Shown here piece after piece: positions 50,901 through 60,399 of a stretch of DNA of 64,000 bases (its first letter is position 1; every line of letters begins with the position of its first letter). The DNA is from Nectonema munidae (lineage: Eukaryota > Nematomorpha > Nectonematoida > Nectonematidae): assembly GCA_030549495.1 (NCBI GenBank), contig JAUIRK010000099.1:1054001-1118000 (forward strand), in the 5' to 3' direction. Position numbers and translations under genes: made by a program. Under the pieces are notes generated by a model. The model did no database searches, was not told the origin of the DNA, and was given only the letters and a program-made list of their open reading frames with translations.

Positions 50901-53272
50901 ATTACGGATCTACAATATGGGGTCCAGTAATACCTTGTTTTAACATTACAAAATAGCATAGCAGCAAGCACTACTTTAGATACCCACACACAACATCTGC
51001 ACATAGAAACTTCTATACTACTTCTTAAAGAAGACATAAACTTACACGCATCAAACTTAAGGACAAAGGCCGCGAATAAGCTACACCCACTCAACGACTT
51101 TTACCACCTCAAAAAACTACAAAGACACATGAAAAAGACAATTTTTGAAAACAACGATCTCATTCTCTACAGCACATGTCAAAACAGAGAAGATAGACAG
51201 AAACAAACGAACATAAATAAAGTAATTCATACACAAGCAGTAACGAACCATCTCTCTACACTTAAACCAAATAAAATATTTCTCCAAAAATTGATCCAAC
51301 AGAACAAAAACTAGCCATTAAAAGTAGACACACACTTGCACAACTCAGGACTAATAAATCACCGTTACTGCGTGAGTATCTTTATAAAATCGATCCCAAA
51401 ACACACACTAATCCGCGCTGTCCACTTTGCAATCAACACACACCATCTTTTCAGCTGCACTCACATTCATACAACACGTAAGCCCATTCATTCATGGTCC
51501 AAGCCATGCCATACGAGGTGTTAACTTACTTGTTAAGTGAGGAAACTATCTGTTTGATGCTTGGATCTAATCTATCTATCTTTGTCTTAAACAAAATTAA
51601 CAATTATTCAAAAAAAATTTCAATACAGATTGAACAATTATTCAAAATTTTCTTTATCTTTCTTCCTCCAAAACAGTGATTCGTAAGATGCCTAGATGTA
51701 CCATAAAACCGCGTTTATCTCGTTTCAGTTCGCCTCTAAATCCGCCACTGTGGCATTCAAAAAATTATTAGAAGCATCTAAAGCGCCCTATTTATACACT
51801 CTTTTAGGATTACCCTATGGTCAAAGGTACACCCTACTGTTGTCCATATAGATGTAAGCAGAGAACGAAGTTGAGAGTGTACCCTACGCGTGTGTGCAAA
51901 ACTTCATGACTTAGATATGTATGTTCATAGTGTCAATAAAACATCTTTTGTTGTCTTTATTTGATTTCTTATGTTTGTTCCCTTGTATAGAGATAAAATG
52001 TTTAGCCTTTTTTCCAATATCAAGCACATTTTTGCTAGATTTAAACATAACTTGTTTTAAACCGCAATGGTGATTCATAAGTATAAAATGATCATCAAAA
52101 TTAACAGAAACAACTAAATGGTAGTTCAAACCTTACGCACATAGAATGGCTTTGATTCTGATTCTAATGCGAATCATAGAAATTCCTAGAATCGTAATCA
52201 GGATTTAGTCATTTTTTAAAAACTAAAAATCAGACTTAGAGAACCAGCTTCTCTCAGTAATTGTAGGGCTGTAGGCTTCGCGTTTATACACCAGACAAAT
52301 AAGCAGAGTTTTGTGAAAAACTAAAAACTGATCTCCACAGTATTACCTTCCCTATTGAGGTAACGAAATTAAACGACAATCCGCATACTGAGTAGGAACG
52401 AGGGGTAGAGAAGCAATTTTTTCCATTCCTACAGCCAGAAGTCATGTAAGTCTTTGACAGTTATGGCGAACAACTATATGCATACTTCAGCGAATCACGC
52501 GCCAGCATAGATGATAATCTAGTAAGCTACTGGAACCTAAAACAATCCATCTCTCCACAGCTAGCTAAATTCGTTTCTTAACCTATTAAGTCCCAATGCT
52601 CTCATTTGGGAACATAAGTAATTTCATCTTCGTCTGCTTTTTTTAATGACTTTGCATATAAATCGTCTGCGTTTTTTAAATATCGTCTGATTTCTATGGA
52701 ACTTAATGGGTTAATATCTAGAAGTATATTTTTTACTAATCAGAAAGCTTATTTTGAGAATGAGAATTGTAATTAAACATTCAGAGAATGATATTATCTA
52801 GAAACGGCCCAATCCTGGTTTGGACATAAAGTGAAATTAAAAAGGCTTCAATGAGCGAATGCTAGATTAGGGATTTTGATCGAATACTAGAGCGCTTACA
52901 ATTTCCAAATTCAAGATTTGTATTCAAAAAGTATAAATTTAACAATTTAGAAAAACACTATGAAGGGCAAGCATTAATTTTGACCCCGATCATGTTTTGA
53001 ATTTTGTTAAGTAGTAAAATGTATTCTAAACAAACATTTTTTCCGTGAAAGATCCTTGGTCAAAGACTGCAAGATTGTTGATAACTTCTTGAAAAAAATA
53101 TCGACTTTATATAGTCGGAAAATTGTGGTAATCTTTTTTGTTTTAGCATTATGCTTGATTATTATTTGCTTTGATTTTTATATTAAATCTTAAGGAAGAG
53201 TTTGAAGATTCTGATGGCAATGTGATTAGTAGAAAGATTTATGACGACCTACGTAGACAAGGACTTTTATAA
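32905..53272 (+). CDS. SF3A3: SF3A3 (SF3a60), splicing factor 3A subunit 3; 13 coding exons
   Basis: SF3a60 joins SF3a66 and SF3a120 in the 17S U2 snRNP and is needed for branch-point recognition in the nucleus. Coding exons: 32905-33003, 33211-33314, 36155-36260, 38543-38609, 40276-40358, 41227-41452, 41510-41639, 43437-43608, 45086-45325, 46009-46119, 48028-48118, 50071-50126 and 53195-53272. All use GT-AG and join in frame to 520 residues (human 501). The start [18 protein letters not shown] matches the family N terminus. [20 protein letters not shown] and YINLK follow. A SAP-like segment ([20 protein letters not shown]) spans exons 7-8. An acidic insert (DDEESDEED) precedes [15 protein letters not shown]. 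The matrin-type zinc finger uses C427, C430, H444 and H450 and is split by intron 10. [20 protein letters not shown] is conserved, and the end is RRQGLL. Introns range from 57 bp (intron 6) to about 3.1 kb. The gene looks intact and functional. The exon 9 acceptor could alternatively lie 4 bp later, but that breaks the frame. Confidence 0.96.
35785..35802 (+). repeat. (AC)9 microsatellite in SF3A3 intron 2
   Basis: Nine AC units lie in the middle of the 2.8-kb second intron. That intron also contains a copy (33655-33745) of an unnamed repeat also seen at 11565-11655. Confidence 0.7.
36411..36500. mobile_element. Decayed TTAA-site MITE in SF3A3 intron 3
   Basis: It has inner inverted arms TCGTGACCAG and CTGGTCACGA and the family interior TTCTGCTTTTAAATAAA and TATCGTCTGATTTTTC. 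The right end is AAAGGGTTATAA, a degraded GGGTTAA; the left terminus is lost. A short palindrome GTATCATATATGATAC lies near the left side. Confidence 0.5.
36601..36730. mobile_element. TTAA-site MITE, best CCCGTTAACG copy, SF3A3 intron 3
   Basis: A 130-bp element with TTAA at 36597-36600 and 36731-36734. The inverted ends CCCGTTAACGCCCAG and CTGGTCGTTAACGGG match at all but one of 15 positions. The interior has GTCGACATAT, TTCGTCTGCGTTTATTAATG, TCTTCTGC and ATCGTCTGAT. TTAA duplication and CCC-initial ends are the piggyBac hallmark. Confidence 0.85.
37771..37877 (+). repeat. tRNA-derived SINE, main family, SF3A3 intron 3
   Basis: The head GTGAGTAAGGTTGGTTAGG contains the A box, and the B box GGTTCGATCCC lies at 37818-37828. 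Then come CATCAAGCCTACTTTCTC and TGCGCAATTGTG. It is the clearest copy of the family also seen at 19110, 62235 and (partially) 795. A truncated MITE begins directly at its 3' edge. Confidence 0.6.
37880..37998. mobile_element. TTAA-site MITE, 5'-truncated, SF3A3 intron 3
   Basis: The interior AGTCGACATATGTCGAC, AATCGTCTGCGCTTATTAAT, CTTCTGC and ATCGTCTGATTAATCTGG runs to the right end GTCGTAAACGGG followed by TTAA (37999-38002). The left terminus is missing at the junction with the SINE. Confidence 0.7.
38185..38285. mobile_element. TTAA-site MITE, right-truncated, SF3A3 intron 3
   Basis: TTAA (38181-38184) precedes CCCATTATTGGCCAGAATAA. The interior has AGCAGACGATATC, AAAGCAGAAGAAAGC and GCAGACGATTC, followed by GTCGACATATATC, where similarity stops. 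It reads in the opposite orientation to the copy at 36601. Confidence 0.65.
39410..39500 (+). repeat. SINE-like fragment with B box, SF3A3 intron 4
   Basis: A B-box sequence (GGTTCGATCCC) is followed by AAGCGTGACATCACTATCC and a GC-richer stretch than the intron around it. No A box is clear upstream. It may be a third SINE type. Confidence 0.25.
41857..41987. mobile_element. TTAA-site MITE, CCCATTAAG subfamily, SF3A3 intron 7
   Basis: A 131-bp element between TTAA at 41853-41856 and 41988-41991. The inverted ends are CCCATTAAGTACCA and GGGACTTAATGGG. The interior has ATCAGACGATATC, AACGCAGACGATTTATATTC and AAGCAGACGAGGATGAAATT. It is the reverse orientation of the copies at 48779 and 52582. 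Confidence 0.82.
46275..46380. mobile_element. TTAA-site MITE, internally deleted, SF3A3 intron 10
   Basis: A 106-bp element between TTAA at 46271-46274 and 46381-46384, with ends CCCATTTACGACCAA and TTGGTCTTAAATGGG. The interior is shorter than in relatives and keeps only one TCATCTGC unit and a CCCAAAGGGAACG core. Confidence 0.75.
46866..46884. repeat. (AT)n microsatellite in SF3A3 intron 10
   Basis: About nine AT units are followed by TTTCAG, which looks like an acceptor but is not used in the rebuilt gene. Confidence 0.6.
48779..48907. mobile_element. TTAA-site MITE, CCCATTAAG subfamily, SF3A3 intron 11
   Basis: A 129-bp element between TTAA at 48775-48778 and 48908-48911, with ends CCCATTAAGTCCCAA and GGTACTTAATGGG. 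The interior has CTCATTTGGGAACATAAG, CTTCGTCTGCTTTTTTCAA, CTTCTGCG and ATCGTCTGATTTC. It is almost the same as the copy at 52582. Confidence 0.82.
49456..49582. mobile_element. TTAA-site MITE, CCCGTTAACG subfamily, SF3A3 intron 11
   Basis: A 127-bp element with left flank TTCA (altered TTAA) and right flank TTAA at 49583-49586. The ends are CCCGCTAACGAGAA and GGGCGTTAACGG. The interior has AATCAGACGATATC, GTAAAGCAGAAG and AACGCAGACGATT. A G run (about 18 bases) lies just upstream at 49385-49402 but outside the element. Confidence 0.78.
50880..51500 (+). mobile_element. C-terminal fragment of a LINE polymerase, SF3A3 intron 12
   Basis: The stretch encodes, across frames, [17 protein letters not shown], then a long clean run beginning [16 protein letters not shown] and ending [13 protein letters not shown] near 51312. 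[12 protein letters not shown] and a C-terminal His/Cys remnant lie near 51420-51470. The order (W-G-P, then a D-T-HLH-E-T motif, then a Cys/His finger) is that of the C-terminal part of Jockey- or I-group LINEs. No RT catalytic box is present, so it is a 5'-truncated copy. The open frames at 51129-51314 and 51336-51524 are pieces of it. Confidence 0.5.
52250..52577 (+). mobile_element. hAT transposase C-terminal remnant, SF3A3 intron 12
   Basis: Translation gives [18 protein letters not shown] followed by [20 protein letters not shown]. This corresponds to the hAT dimerisation region (L..Y....DPL.WW......P.LA.LA). The following IPA(S/T)S part is not found beyond the TTAA-site MITE that starts at 52582. 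A few stops are present. It is a second hAT lineage, distinct from the ZBED5-like copy at 1525. Confidence 0.5.
52582..52710. mobile_element. TTAA-site MITE, CCCATTAAG subfamily, SF3A3 intron 12
   Basis: A 129-bp element between TTAA at 52578-52581 and 52711-52714, with ends CCTATTAAGTCCCAA and GGAACTTAATGGG. By eye it differs from the copy at 48779 at only a few positions. It cuts the hAT remnant that precedes it. Confidence 0.82.
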
Positions 53273-53311
53273 CTTTCTTAGGATTCTTCCTCTTTTATTT
53301 AATTTCTATGT

Positions 53312-53317
53312 AATAAA
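53312..53317 (+). promoter_or_regulatory. SF3A3: SF3A3 poly(A) signal
   Basis: AATAAA lies 40 bp after the SF3A3 stop codon and is followed by GTTTGTCCTACTTTTT, a GT/T-rich downstream element. This predicts a very short 3' UTR. Confidence 0.65.
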
Positions 53318-53727
53318 GTTTGTCCTACTTTTTATTTAACATTATATTTCAACAAATTTTTAATTGTTGAGGCGCTTTTTCAGTCCGTTTAAACAGCATC
53401 GTGGCTCACCGAGTATTTTTGACAAAGTGTACTCAATCAGTTAAACCTTGACTTTTCCACTTTACAATTGACTCTGCGATGAAACTTTTTAATCTCGCGA
53501 GAACAAAATTTCGCAAAAAAATATTTCTAAGATTTTAGATACCTAGCGTGAAAGCTGTTTGGTCTCTAATGTCAGTAGCATGAATGTATTGTGTCTAGAT
53601 GTTTTTTGTTCAATACAAATGAATAGGAAAGTTTGTTTCAAGAATGCCCAAATTGCATTAACCCCAACTCTAATTCTATACTAATCTCAACTCCAAAAAT
53701 AGGTTTTCAAAATTTTAGACATTATAA

Positions 53728-53825
53728 CCCATTTACGGCCAATGTTTCTATTTTGGAACATAAGTAATTTCATCTTCGTCTGCCTTTTTTAATGACTTTA
53801 AATCGTCTGCTTTGCCTTAAATGGG
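53728..53825. mobile_element. TTAA-site MITE, internally deleted, 3' of SF3A3
   Basis: A 98-bp element with altered flanks (ATAA on the left, TTAG on the right) and ends CCCATTTACGGCCAA and TTGCCTTAAATGGG. The interior keeps TATTTTGGAACATAAG, CTTCGTCTGCC and AATCGTCTGC. Confidence 0.72.
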
Positions 53826-53829
53826 TTAG

Positions 53830-54900
53830 GACTCTTTATAAATTGGTTGAGCGCTTGTCATCAGCGCCTTGCTTATACTTTTTGAACCCCCTATCCCGTC
53901 GCAATTTTGAATATTTTTATAATGATAAAGAATTGTCTCTATTTTGTTATAAAGAATATTTCAAAGATGTTAACTGAATGCTAAATATTCTAATAAACTT
54001 AATGTACAGAAATACAAATGTTGCCTTTAAAGGTGTCAAAGTAGCGCTTTGAATGAGGGCTCATATGGAAGATTTTAAATGTTATAAAAAATTTCATTTA
54101 AAAGCCTGAAACTGGAAATAAAGTTCGCGGAATTTATTTTCACAAAATTTTTGCTAAATTAAATTCCTATCGAAAATTTTTTACTTTAGTCAAGTATCCG
54201 AAAATAACTTGATCAGTTTTGAAATTGCTTTCTATGTTTGCTTGGCATGACTTATTTTGTGAGTAAATAATTATAATAAGTAAATTAATATCGAAAAATG
54301 TGAGAGCATAGAATAAGACTAACAACTGATCATATGAATATTTTATTAGTTTCTGCTGCTAGGAATTCAACTGTAGAGATTTTGATGAAGCTGTTAAGAA
54401 GAGATGTCAAGTTTCTGGAAAATCTGAAAGAAAAATTAAGAATTAACTTTTCAAGCATGCTTTTTAAATACCTGCAATCTTTGAACCCTTGAATCTTATC
54501 TACGCCGCAAGAGCTGTAAATATTTGAAATGCGGAACGCGAGTGGTTATATTTTTCTTAAAGTCACTGAAATGTTAACCTAAGAAAAAATGATTTGGTTT
54601 AGTGAAATTAACTGGTACCATATGGTAACGCTACGCTAATAAGAAAAGGAAATGATAAAAGTATATAAATTGGTTAAAGAAAGTTTACTAGTACATCATC
54701 ACTTTCTCATTAAAATCCATTATTTATGCCCACATGAATCACCTTAAATCCCCCTATCTTCTGTTTGATTTGGATCCAGACCATTATTTGATAGATAATT
54801 AAATTTTTACAAAAATTATTTCGGATTTTGACCCTCTACTTTTACATTCATATGTTATCATTGTTGTAAATAGAGTGCCTCACAACATAATTGGAATGTT
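53830..54900. other. Spacer without recognised features
   Basis: No exon or repeat was recognised. A short direct repeat, GTGCCTCACAACATA, occurs at about 54875 and 54912, near the edge of the gypsy fossil. Confidence 0.3.
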
Positions 54901-54917
54901 GTAGATAAAGTGGTGCC

Positions 54918-56241
54918 TCACAACATAGCTTCCATTATTGCGCGCGCTTCTTTTCCTAAACACGAGTGTGGTTTCTCATTCTTTCGCAACGTTCTAGCGT
55001 GAAAGGCGATTGGTTGCCCGTTTTGATTAAGTGAAGCCGCTATAGCAAAATTACTAGCATCCGTTTCCACAACTAGAGGTTGTTTAGGATCTATCACGCG
55101 CAGACTAGCTTTACTAAGTAATCTTTTAAGTTTTGCAAACGCAGCAGTTGCCTCTTCGCAGAGTGGAAATGACGCAGCTGTAATCAAAGGTCTTATGTGA
55201 TCTGAATAATGAGGAATCCAGCGCGCATAGTATGCAAAAAGACCTATGGCCCTCTTTAATGATTTCAGATTATCGGGAGGCCTCATTTCAAGTAGCGGTG
55301 CAACTCTATTAGGGTCAGGATTTACCACATTATGACTAATCTTGTAGCCAAGAAGACAAATTTCGTTTTTAGCTATTTGCGATTTAGCTTCATTGAAAGT
55401 AATGTTAGCTTTTCTAGCAGCATTCATGAAGGCTTCTAGGTTTTTGTTATGTTCAATAATACCACTGCCTGCGATCGTTATGTTATCTAGATACGCATAC
55501 ACACCCTTTAATTTTTCAGCGTCTATGATTCTATCAATAATTTTTTGAAAACATGGCACAGCATTCGTAAGACCAAAAGGAATTCGTGTGAACTGATACA
55601 ACTTATGTTTCCACTGGAATGCAGTATACACTTTATCACCTGCAGCGAGCTTTACCTGATGATACGCAGACTTAAGATCTAAGCTAGTGAAAACTTTATT
55701 GCGCGCTACTTTATTTACTATGCATTCAATTTTAGGCATGCGTAAACCTGTTTACGGTTTTACTGTTGTCTATAACGATGCGCGGTTTGTGATTTTCGCT
55801 CTTACTAACAAATGGCTGTGCTCTCCACAGGGAAAGACTTTCCTCTATAATGCCATCCTTAAGTAATCTTTTCACCTTCTTCTCTATAAATTCACTATCT
55901 GAATAGCTATACTGCCTAGATTTGGTTGCTATAGGACGGCAGTCTTTAGTTAAATAGCGGAATAACGATGGAGACGGTGGTTGTAATTCCGAAAGGGAAC
56001 ACACCTGAATGCTAGGAAGTTTTCCTCCTAAATCGAACTTAAGAAATTTGTGAGCACAAATAAAATCTTGCCCAAGAACTATGTCACTTACGCGATTCTC
56101 TAAAAAGTTTAATTTAATGTTATGATATGTGCTCTCTTTGATTACCAAACTTTCTAAACAATAGCCTAATATTGGCACAGTAAGATCAGATGAAGCCATA
56201 CTCACAACTCTATTAAGTGGAAACACCCTTGATGAAGTCAT
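54918..56241 (-). mobile_element. Ty3/gypsy LTR retrotransposon fossil (pol part)
   Basis: The minus strand carries, in order, an aspartic-protease-like region, the reverse transcriptase (fingers, palm and thumb motifs of the Ty3/gypsy type) and the beginning of the RNase H domain. Long terminal repeats, gag and integrase were not found on either side, so it is an internal fragment. It is broken, with about one visible break inside the retained part. The long surviving frames point to a fairly recent insertion compared with the other relics here. Confidence 0.85.
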
Positions 56242-56374
56242 TTGTGCTTTTGATCAAATAAATCAGCTGGATATAGCGGATGTTGTTTAGAAATGTTGAA
56301 GTAATTTAAATATGAAATCGCTGAAGTTTCAAAAAGCTTAGTTCAAAATATATTTGAGACGGAGCTTCTATTCT

Positions 56375-59300
56375 AAAAACCTGGAATAAAAGTTTATACC
56401 ATTATATAAAGGCAAAGGAACTATAACAAATTGTTCAAATTAGAGAACAATAAAACTACTAAAACATGATATGAAAATTGTAGAAAGAATTTTATTGAAT
56501 AGACTAAAAAAGAGTGTTCAAATTAGTAAAATGCAATTCGGTTTTATGCCGGGCAAGAGCCCAAATGACGCTATTTTTATTCTTAGACAGCTTTTCGAAA
56601 AGAGAGCAAGAAATGGGCATAGTCTGTATCTTGCTTTTATAGACCTGGAGAAAGCTTTTGACTGCGTTTCTAGAAGTCTCATTGAGTGGTCTTTGAGATT
56701 ATTTATGGCCTTGTACAAAAAAATTAATAATTCAATTTCTACTAAGTTTAAAATAAAAGTAGGCTTACATCAAGGTTCGATGTTAAGCCCCTTTTTATTT
56801 AAATCATTCTTGATGAAATTCTTAAGGATTTAATTGAAGAAGATACGAGTGAGATTTTATATGCAGATGATATAGTATTAATAGGAGAATCTTCTGAAGA
56901 ATTAAGTAAAAAGATTAGCACATGGTATCAGACACTAGAGAAAAAAGGTTTAAGAATAAATACTAGCAAAACTAAGTGGATCAAAATTAGCGATTCTTTT
57001 AAGGGTACTGAGAACACAGTTTCCAAAATAGATCCATGTGGAGTTGGCCAAAAAAGAAACTCCATTCTTTGTGTACATTGCAATAAATGGGTACATAAAA
57101 ATGCTCAAACATTAAGGGCAGTTTGATAAATACAACAAATTTTAAGTGTCAACCCAAATACCGATGTAGTATTGGAAGAAAAAGTATTAGTAGGCTGCGT
57201 AGAATCAGAAGAGGTTAAACAATTTTGTTATTTAGGTGAGGTTTTAGACAAAACAGGTAGTGTAAGCAACTCTGTAGGTAGAACATAATTTAAAGAGTTA
57301 AGTGGTATTTTATGCAATTGTATTTTTTCGTTAAAATTAAGGGGTTTTCTATATAAAAGTTGTATTAGGTCTAGTTTAGTGTATAGTGACCAAAGTTGGG
57401 CTTTAAAAGAATCTGAGAAAAATAGACTAAACACCACAGAGATGAGGATGTTAACCCTATTAGTGCTGGGCAAAATTTGTCCGCTCAAGTGCTGGGGGGC
57501 GTAAAGTGCCCCCCCCCCTATTTTTCTCAGATATTAATAAGTTTTTATAAATATTTTTAATGTTACATATATATTTCAACTATGCTGAATTCAGTGATGT
57601 CCATTTTTTATCAAACCTGTCAAAAAATTGATCTAAATTTGACAGCCCATCTCAAAAAGGAACTTTTTATATAAATAATTATATAAAGTTTTTTAAACAT
57701 GTATACCCATTTTCAAATATGCTGAATTCATTGGTGATATTCATTTTTTATAAAAATCAATCAAACCTGTCAAAAAATTCATTCAAATGTGACAGCTTAT
57801 CTCAAAAAGGAACTTTTATCTAAATAAGTATATAAAGTTTCTTACACATATATACCCCTTTTTAAGCATGCGTAATTCAGTGGTGATTTTCATTTTTTTT
57901 ATAAAAATCAATCAAAACTGTCAAAAAATTGATTTATCCCAAAAAAAAGTATCAGGCACGGTTTTTTGAATTAGAGAATTACGTTTAATAGAAAGTATAG
58001 GGAGGTTACGAAGTTTACCGTGTATGGCATTTTACACACATATACCCATTTTCAAGTAGGCTGTGTTTACTGGTTATATTCCTTTTTTTTATAAATATTA
58101 GTCAAACCTGACAAAATAATTTAAATATGACAGCCCATGTCAAAATTAAAATTTTTATACATTTCAAGTATGCAGAATTTAATGGTGATGTTCATTTTTT
58201 ATGAAATCAATAAAACCTGTCAAAAAATCGATTAAACGTGTAAATCAATGTCAAATATATAAACATAAAAATAACTTCTACTTGCAGTATTTCTCTGGTA
58301 ATTATTTTCTTAATTTATTTAATAAACCAACTTTAGGTGTTTAATTCCCTCAAAATATTTCATTCTACAGTAACTTATGTAACTCGATAGGACCTCCACT
58401 TTTTGGTTACAAATTCGTTATCGGCTCGTAGTCTCTACGTCATATTATAATTTACAGTATGTAATTTTGGTATTCATTCTATGATGATCCTTTCTTGGTA
58501 GCTCTTTTTTCATTAGAAATTTATATTCTTCAATGTGTGTTCGAAAATTTTTTTATAATGATAAAATTACTTTTTTCCTCTCTCAAGCCTATATTTGTCA
58601 ACCAATCTCATTTCAAAGGTTTTTTTCTGATGAATCATTCGTGATGTTCATTGTTCAATTACAAAAAGTTGTCCACGTTCTTCATCTAAAAAATTATTTC
58701 TTTTACGCAAAAGGAAAAAGATGGACAAATTCAATTTAAATTAAAAATATCTTGATAGTGACTAAATTCTCACATATTGGCATCTGTGCCATTTTTGATA
58801 AATCTGATCTATTCTAAATTTTCAGATTTCCTACCCATCTTAGCTAAATGTTAATTGTAATCCTATATGATAAGCTATAGATTTAAATATTTTTCATTTG
58901 TAAAAGAGGAACTTCTTTTTTACAGTCAAAATATTTTTGAAGACAGTATCTAGAAGTAAACCGCAAATCTGATTCAAGCTTTTAGATATTTTAAAACCAT
59001 AAATGCCAAACCTGAGTCCAAAAATGAAACCAGCATCTTCCATTTGGCATATAAACAGATATTTTATTTATTTCAAAAATATTTCTGTAGACATTATACG
59101 TAAATCGAAAATTTGATTGACACTTTCAGACATTTAAAACCTTTAAATGCAAAAAATGATTTTAGAAATAAAAATTATCATGGTCGAATTTGTATAAAAA
59201 CATATATTTCATGTAAAATTAGAGAGAATATTTTGGGATATAGTTTTCAGACATAAACCGCAAATTTGATTGACACTAGCAGTAAAACCTCTAAATGCGA

Positions 59301-60290
59301 AAACTGTGTTCAGAAATGAAATCATCATGATCTATTTGATATAAAAACAAATTTTAGAACTAAACGCAAATTTAATTGATACTTATAGGTATTTTCACAT
59401 TCAAACTGCAAAAATTGAGTCCATAAATGAAACTAGCATGGTTGATTTGGTATAAAACATATATTTTATTGTAAAATTTGAATGAATGTTTTTGGAGACA
59501 ATTTTTAGAAGTAAACCGCAAATTTGATTAACACTTATAGGTATTTCCATATCCTAAACGTAAAAAATCAGTCCAGAAATGAAACCAGCATGGCCGATTT
59601 AGTATAACACATATATTTTATGTAAAATGTGAAGGAATGTTTTTGGAGACAATTTTCATAAGTAAACCGCAAATTTGATTAATACTTATAGGTATTTTCA
59701 AATCCTAAATGTAAAAAATGAATCCAGAAATGAAAACAGGATGACCGATTTAGTATAAAAACATATATTTTATGTAAAATTTGACGGTGTATTTTATTAG
59801 ATATATTTTTGATCAATCAAAATTTTGATTGACATTTTCTAAAAAGTAGCCATCATTATTGAAAAAATTAAATATATAAAGTGTTATGCGTTCTAAACTG
59901 TATATAATTATACATTTTCAGGGTATTATATAATATAGATCCTAAGTTATAAGGTTAAGTACAGATAATGTCAAAATTTTGCTGAAAAATAAATTTTTTT
60001 TTATTTTGATTGACAGTTTTGGACATGAAGGGGTCATTCAACTACCATGAAAATGGTTTCAAAAGATGCAGCTAGCGATTTTAGGAAAAGTCACAAAATT
60101 TAAAGAGATATGATTCAGGTTAAGGATTATGTGTAAATTTAATTTAAAAGCTAAATAAGTAATGAAAAGAAGTTTGTGTCAAGTAAATGAAATAAATAAA
60201 GTATTGGAAATACAAAGGTTAAGGTGGTTTGGGCATGTAAATAGAAGACCTTCGGGTGATCTAATTGAAGAAGCAAAAGACATTTAACAT
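56375..60290 (+). mobile_element. LINE (RTE-like) polymerase, split at TTAA by a 2.7-kb insertion
   Basis: Motifs in order: MKIVERILLNRLKKS and MQFGFMPGKSPNDAIFILRQ, then LYLAFIDLEKAFD, VGLHQGSMLSPFLF, the catalytic LYADDIVLIGES (near 56860) and FCYLGEVLDKTGS. The thumb follows, with SSLVYSDQSWAL and NTTEMRML up to 57454. After the insertion the frame resumes with RIMCKFNLK, then LEIQRLRWFGHVNR to about 60285. Joining at the shared TTAA restores the family motif TEMRMLRxMC, which dates the insertion after the LINE. There are some stops and a foreign-looking stretch near 57020-57150 (CGVGQKRNSILCVHCNKWVH). The 5' part with the endonuclease is missing. RTE assignment is inference from the LEKAFD and RWFGHV motif style. 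Confidence 0.72.
57455..60119 (+). mobile_element. Large TTAA-site tandem-repeat element, copy 2
   Basis: It is flanked by TTAA at 57451-57454 and 60120-60123; the left end is CCCTATTAGTGCTGGGC and the right end is ATATGATTCAGG. Block A (about 57583-58235) has roughly five units with ATGCTGAATTCA and CCTGTCAAAAAATTGAT. A segment of about 160 bp (roughly 58225-58385), absent from copy 1, follows. Then comes the shared single-copy stretch (ATCGGCTCGTAGTCTCTACG) and block B (about 58930-59790) with about seven units with AAACCGCAAATTTGATT. In a shared stretch of about 285 bases I count roughly ten mismatches with copy 1. No protein is encoded. The ends share only CC, so the inverted repeats are minimal; piggyBac affinity rests on the TTAA and the CCC start. 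Confidence 0.8.
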
Positions 60291-60399
60291 TAGGGGACGA
60301 GCAAAATAGAGATGAATGGAGACGCAAAAAACCTGCTAAACCTCAGCGTGCTGGGAACATTAGCCTTAAAATTTATTATGATTAACGCAGGATAGAACA

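Noticed and set aside
54870-54930. Short direct repeat GTGCCTCACAACATA beside the gypsy fossil, considered as long terminal repeats
   Set aside because: The repeat is only about 15 bp and both copies lie on the same side of the element.
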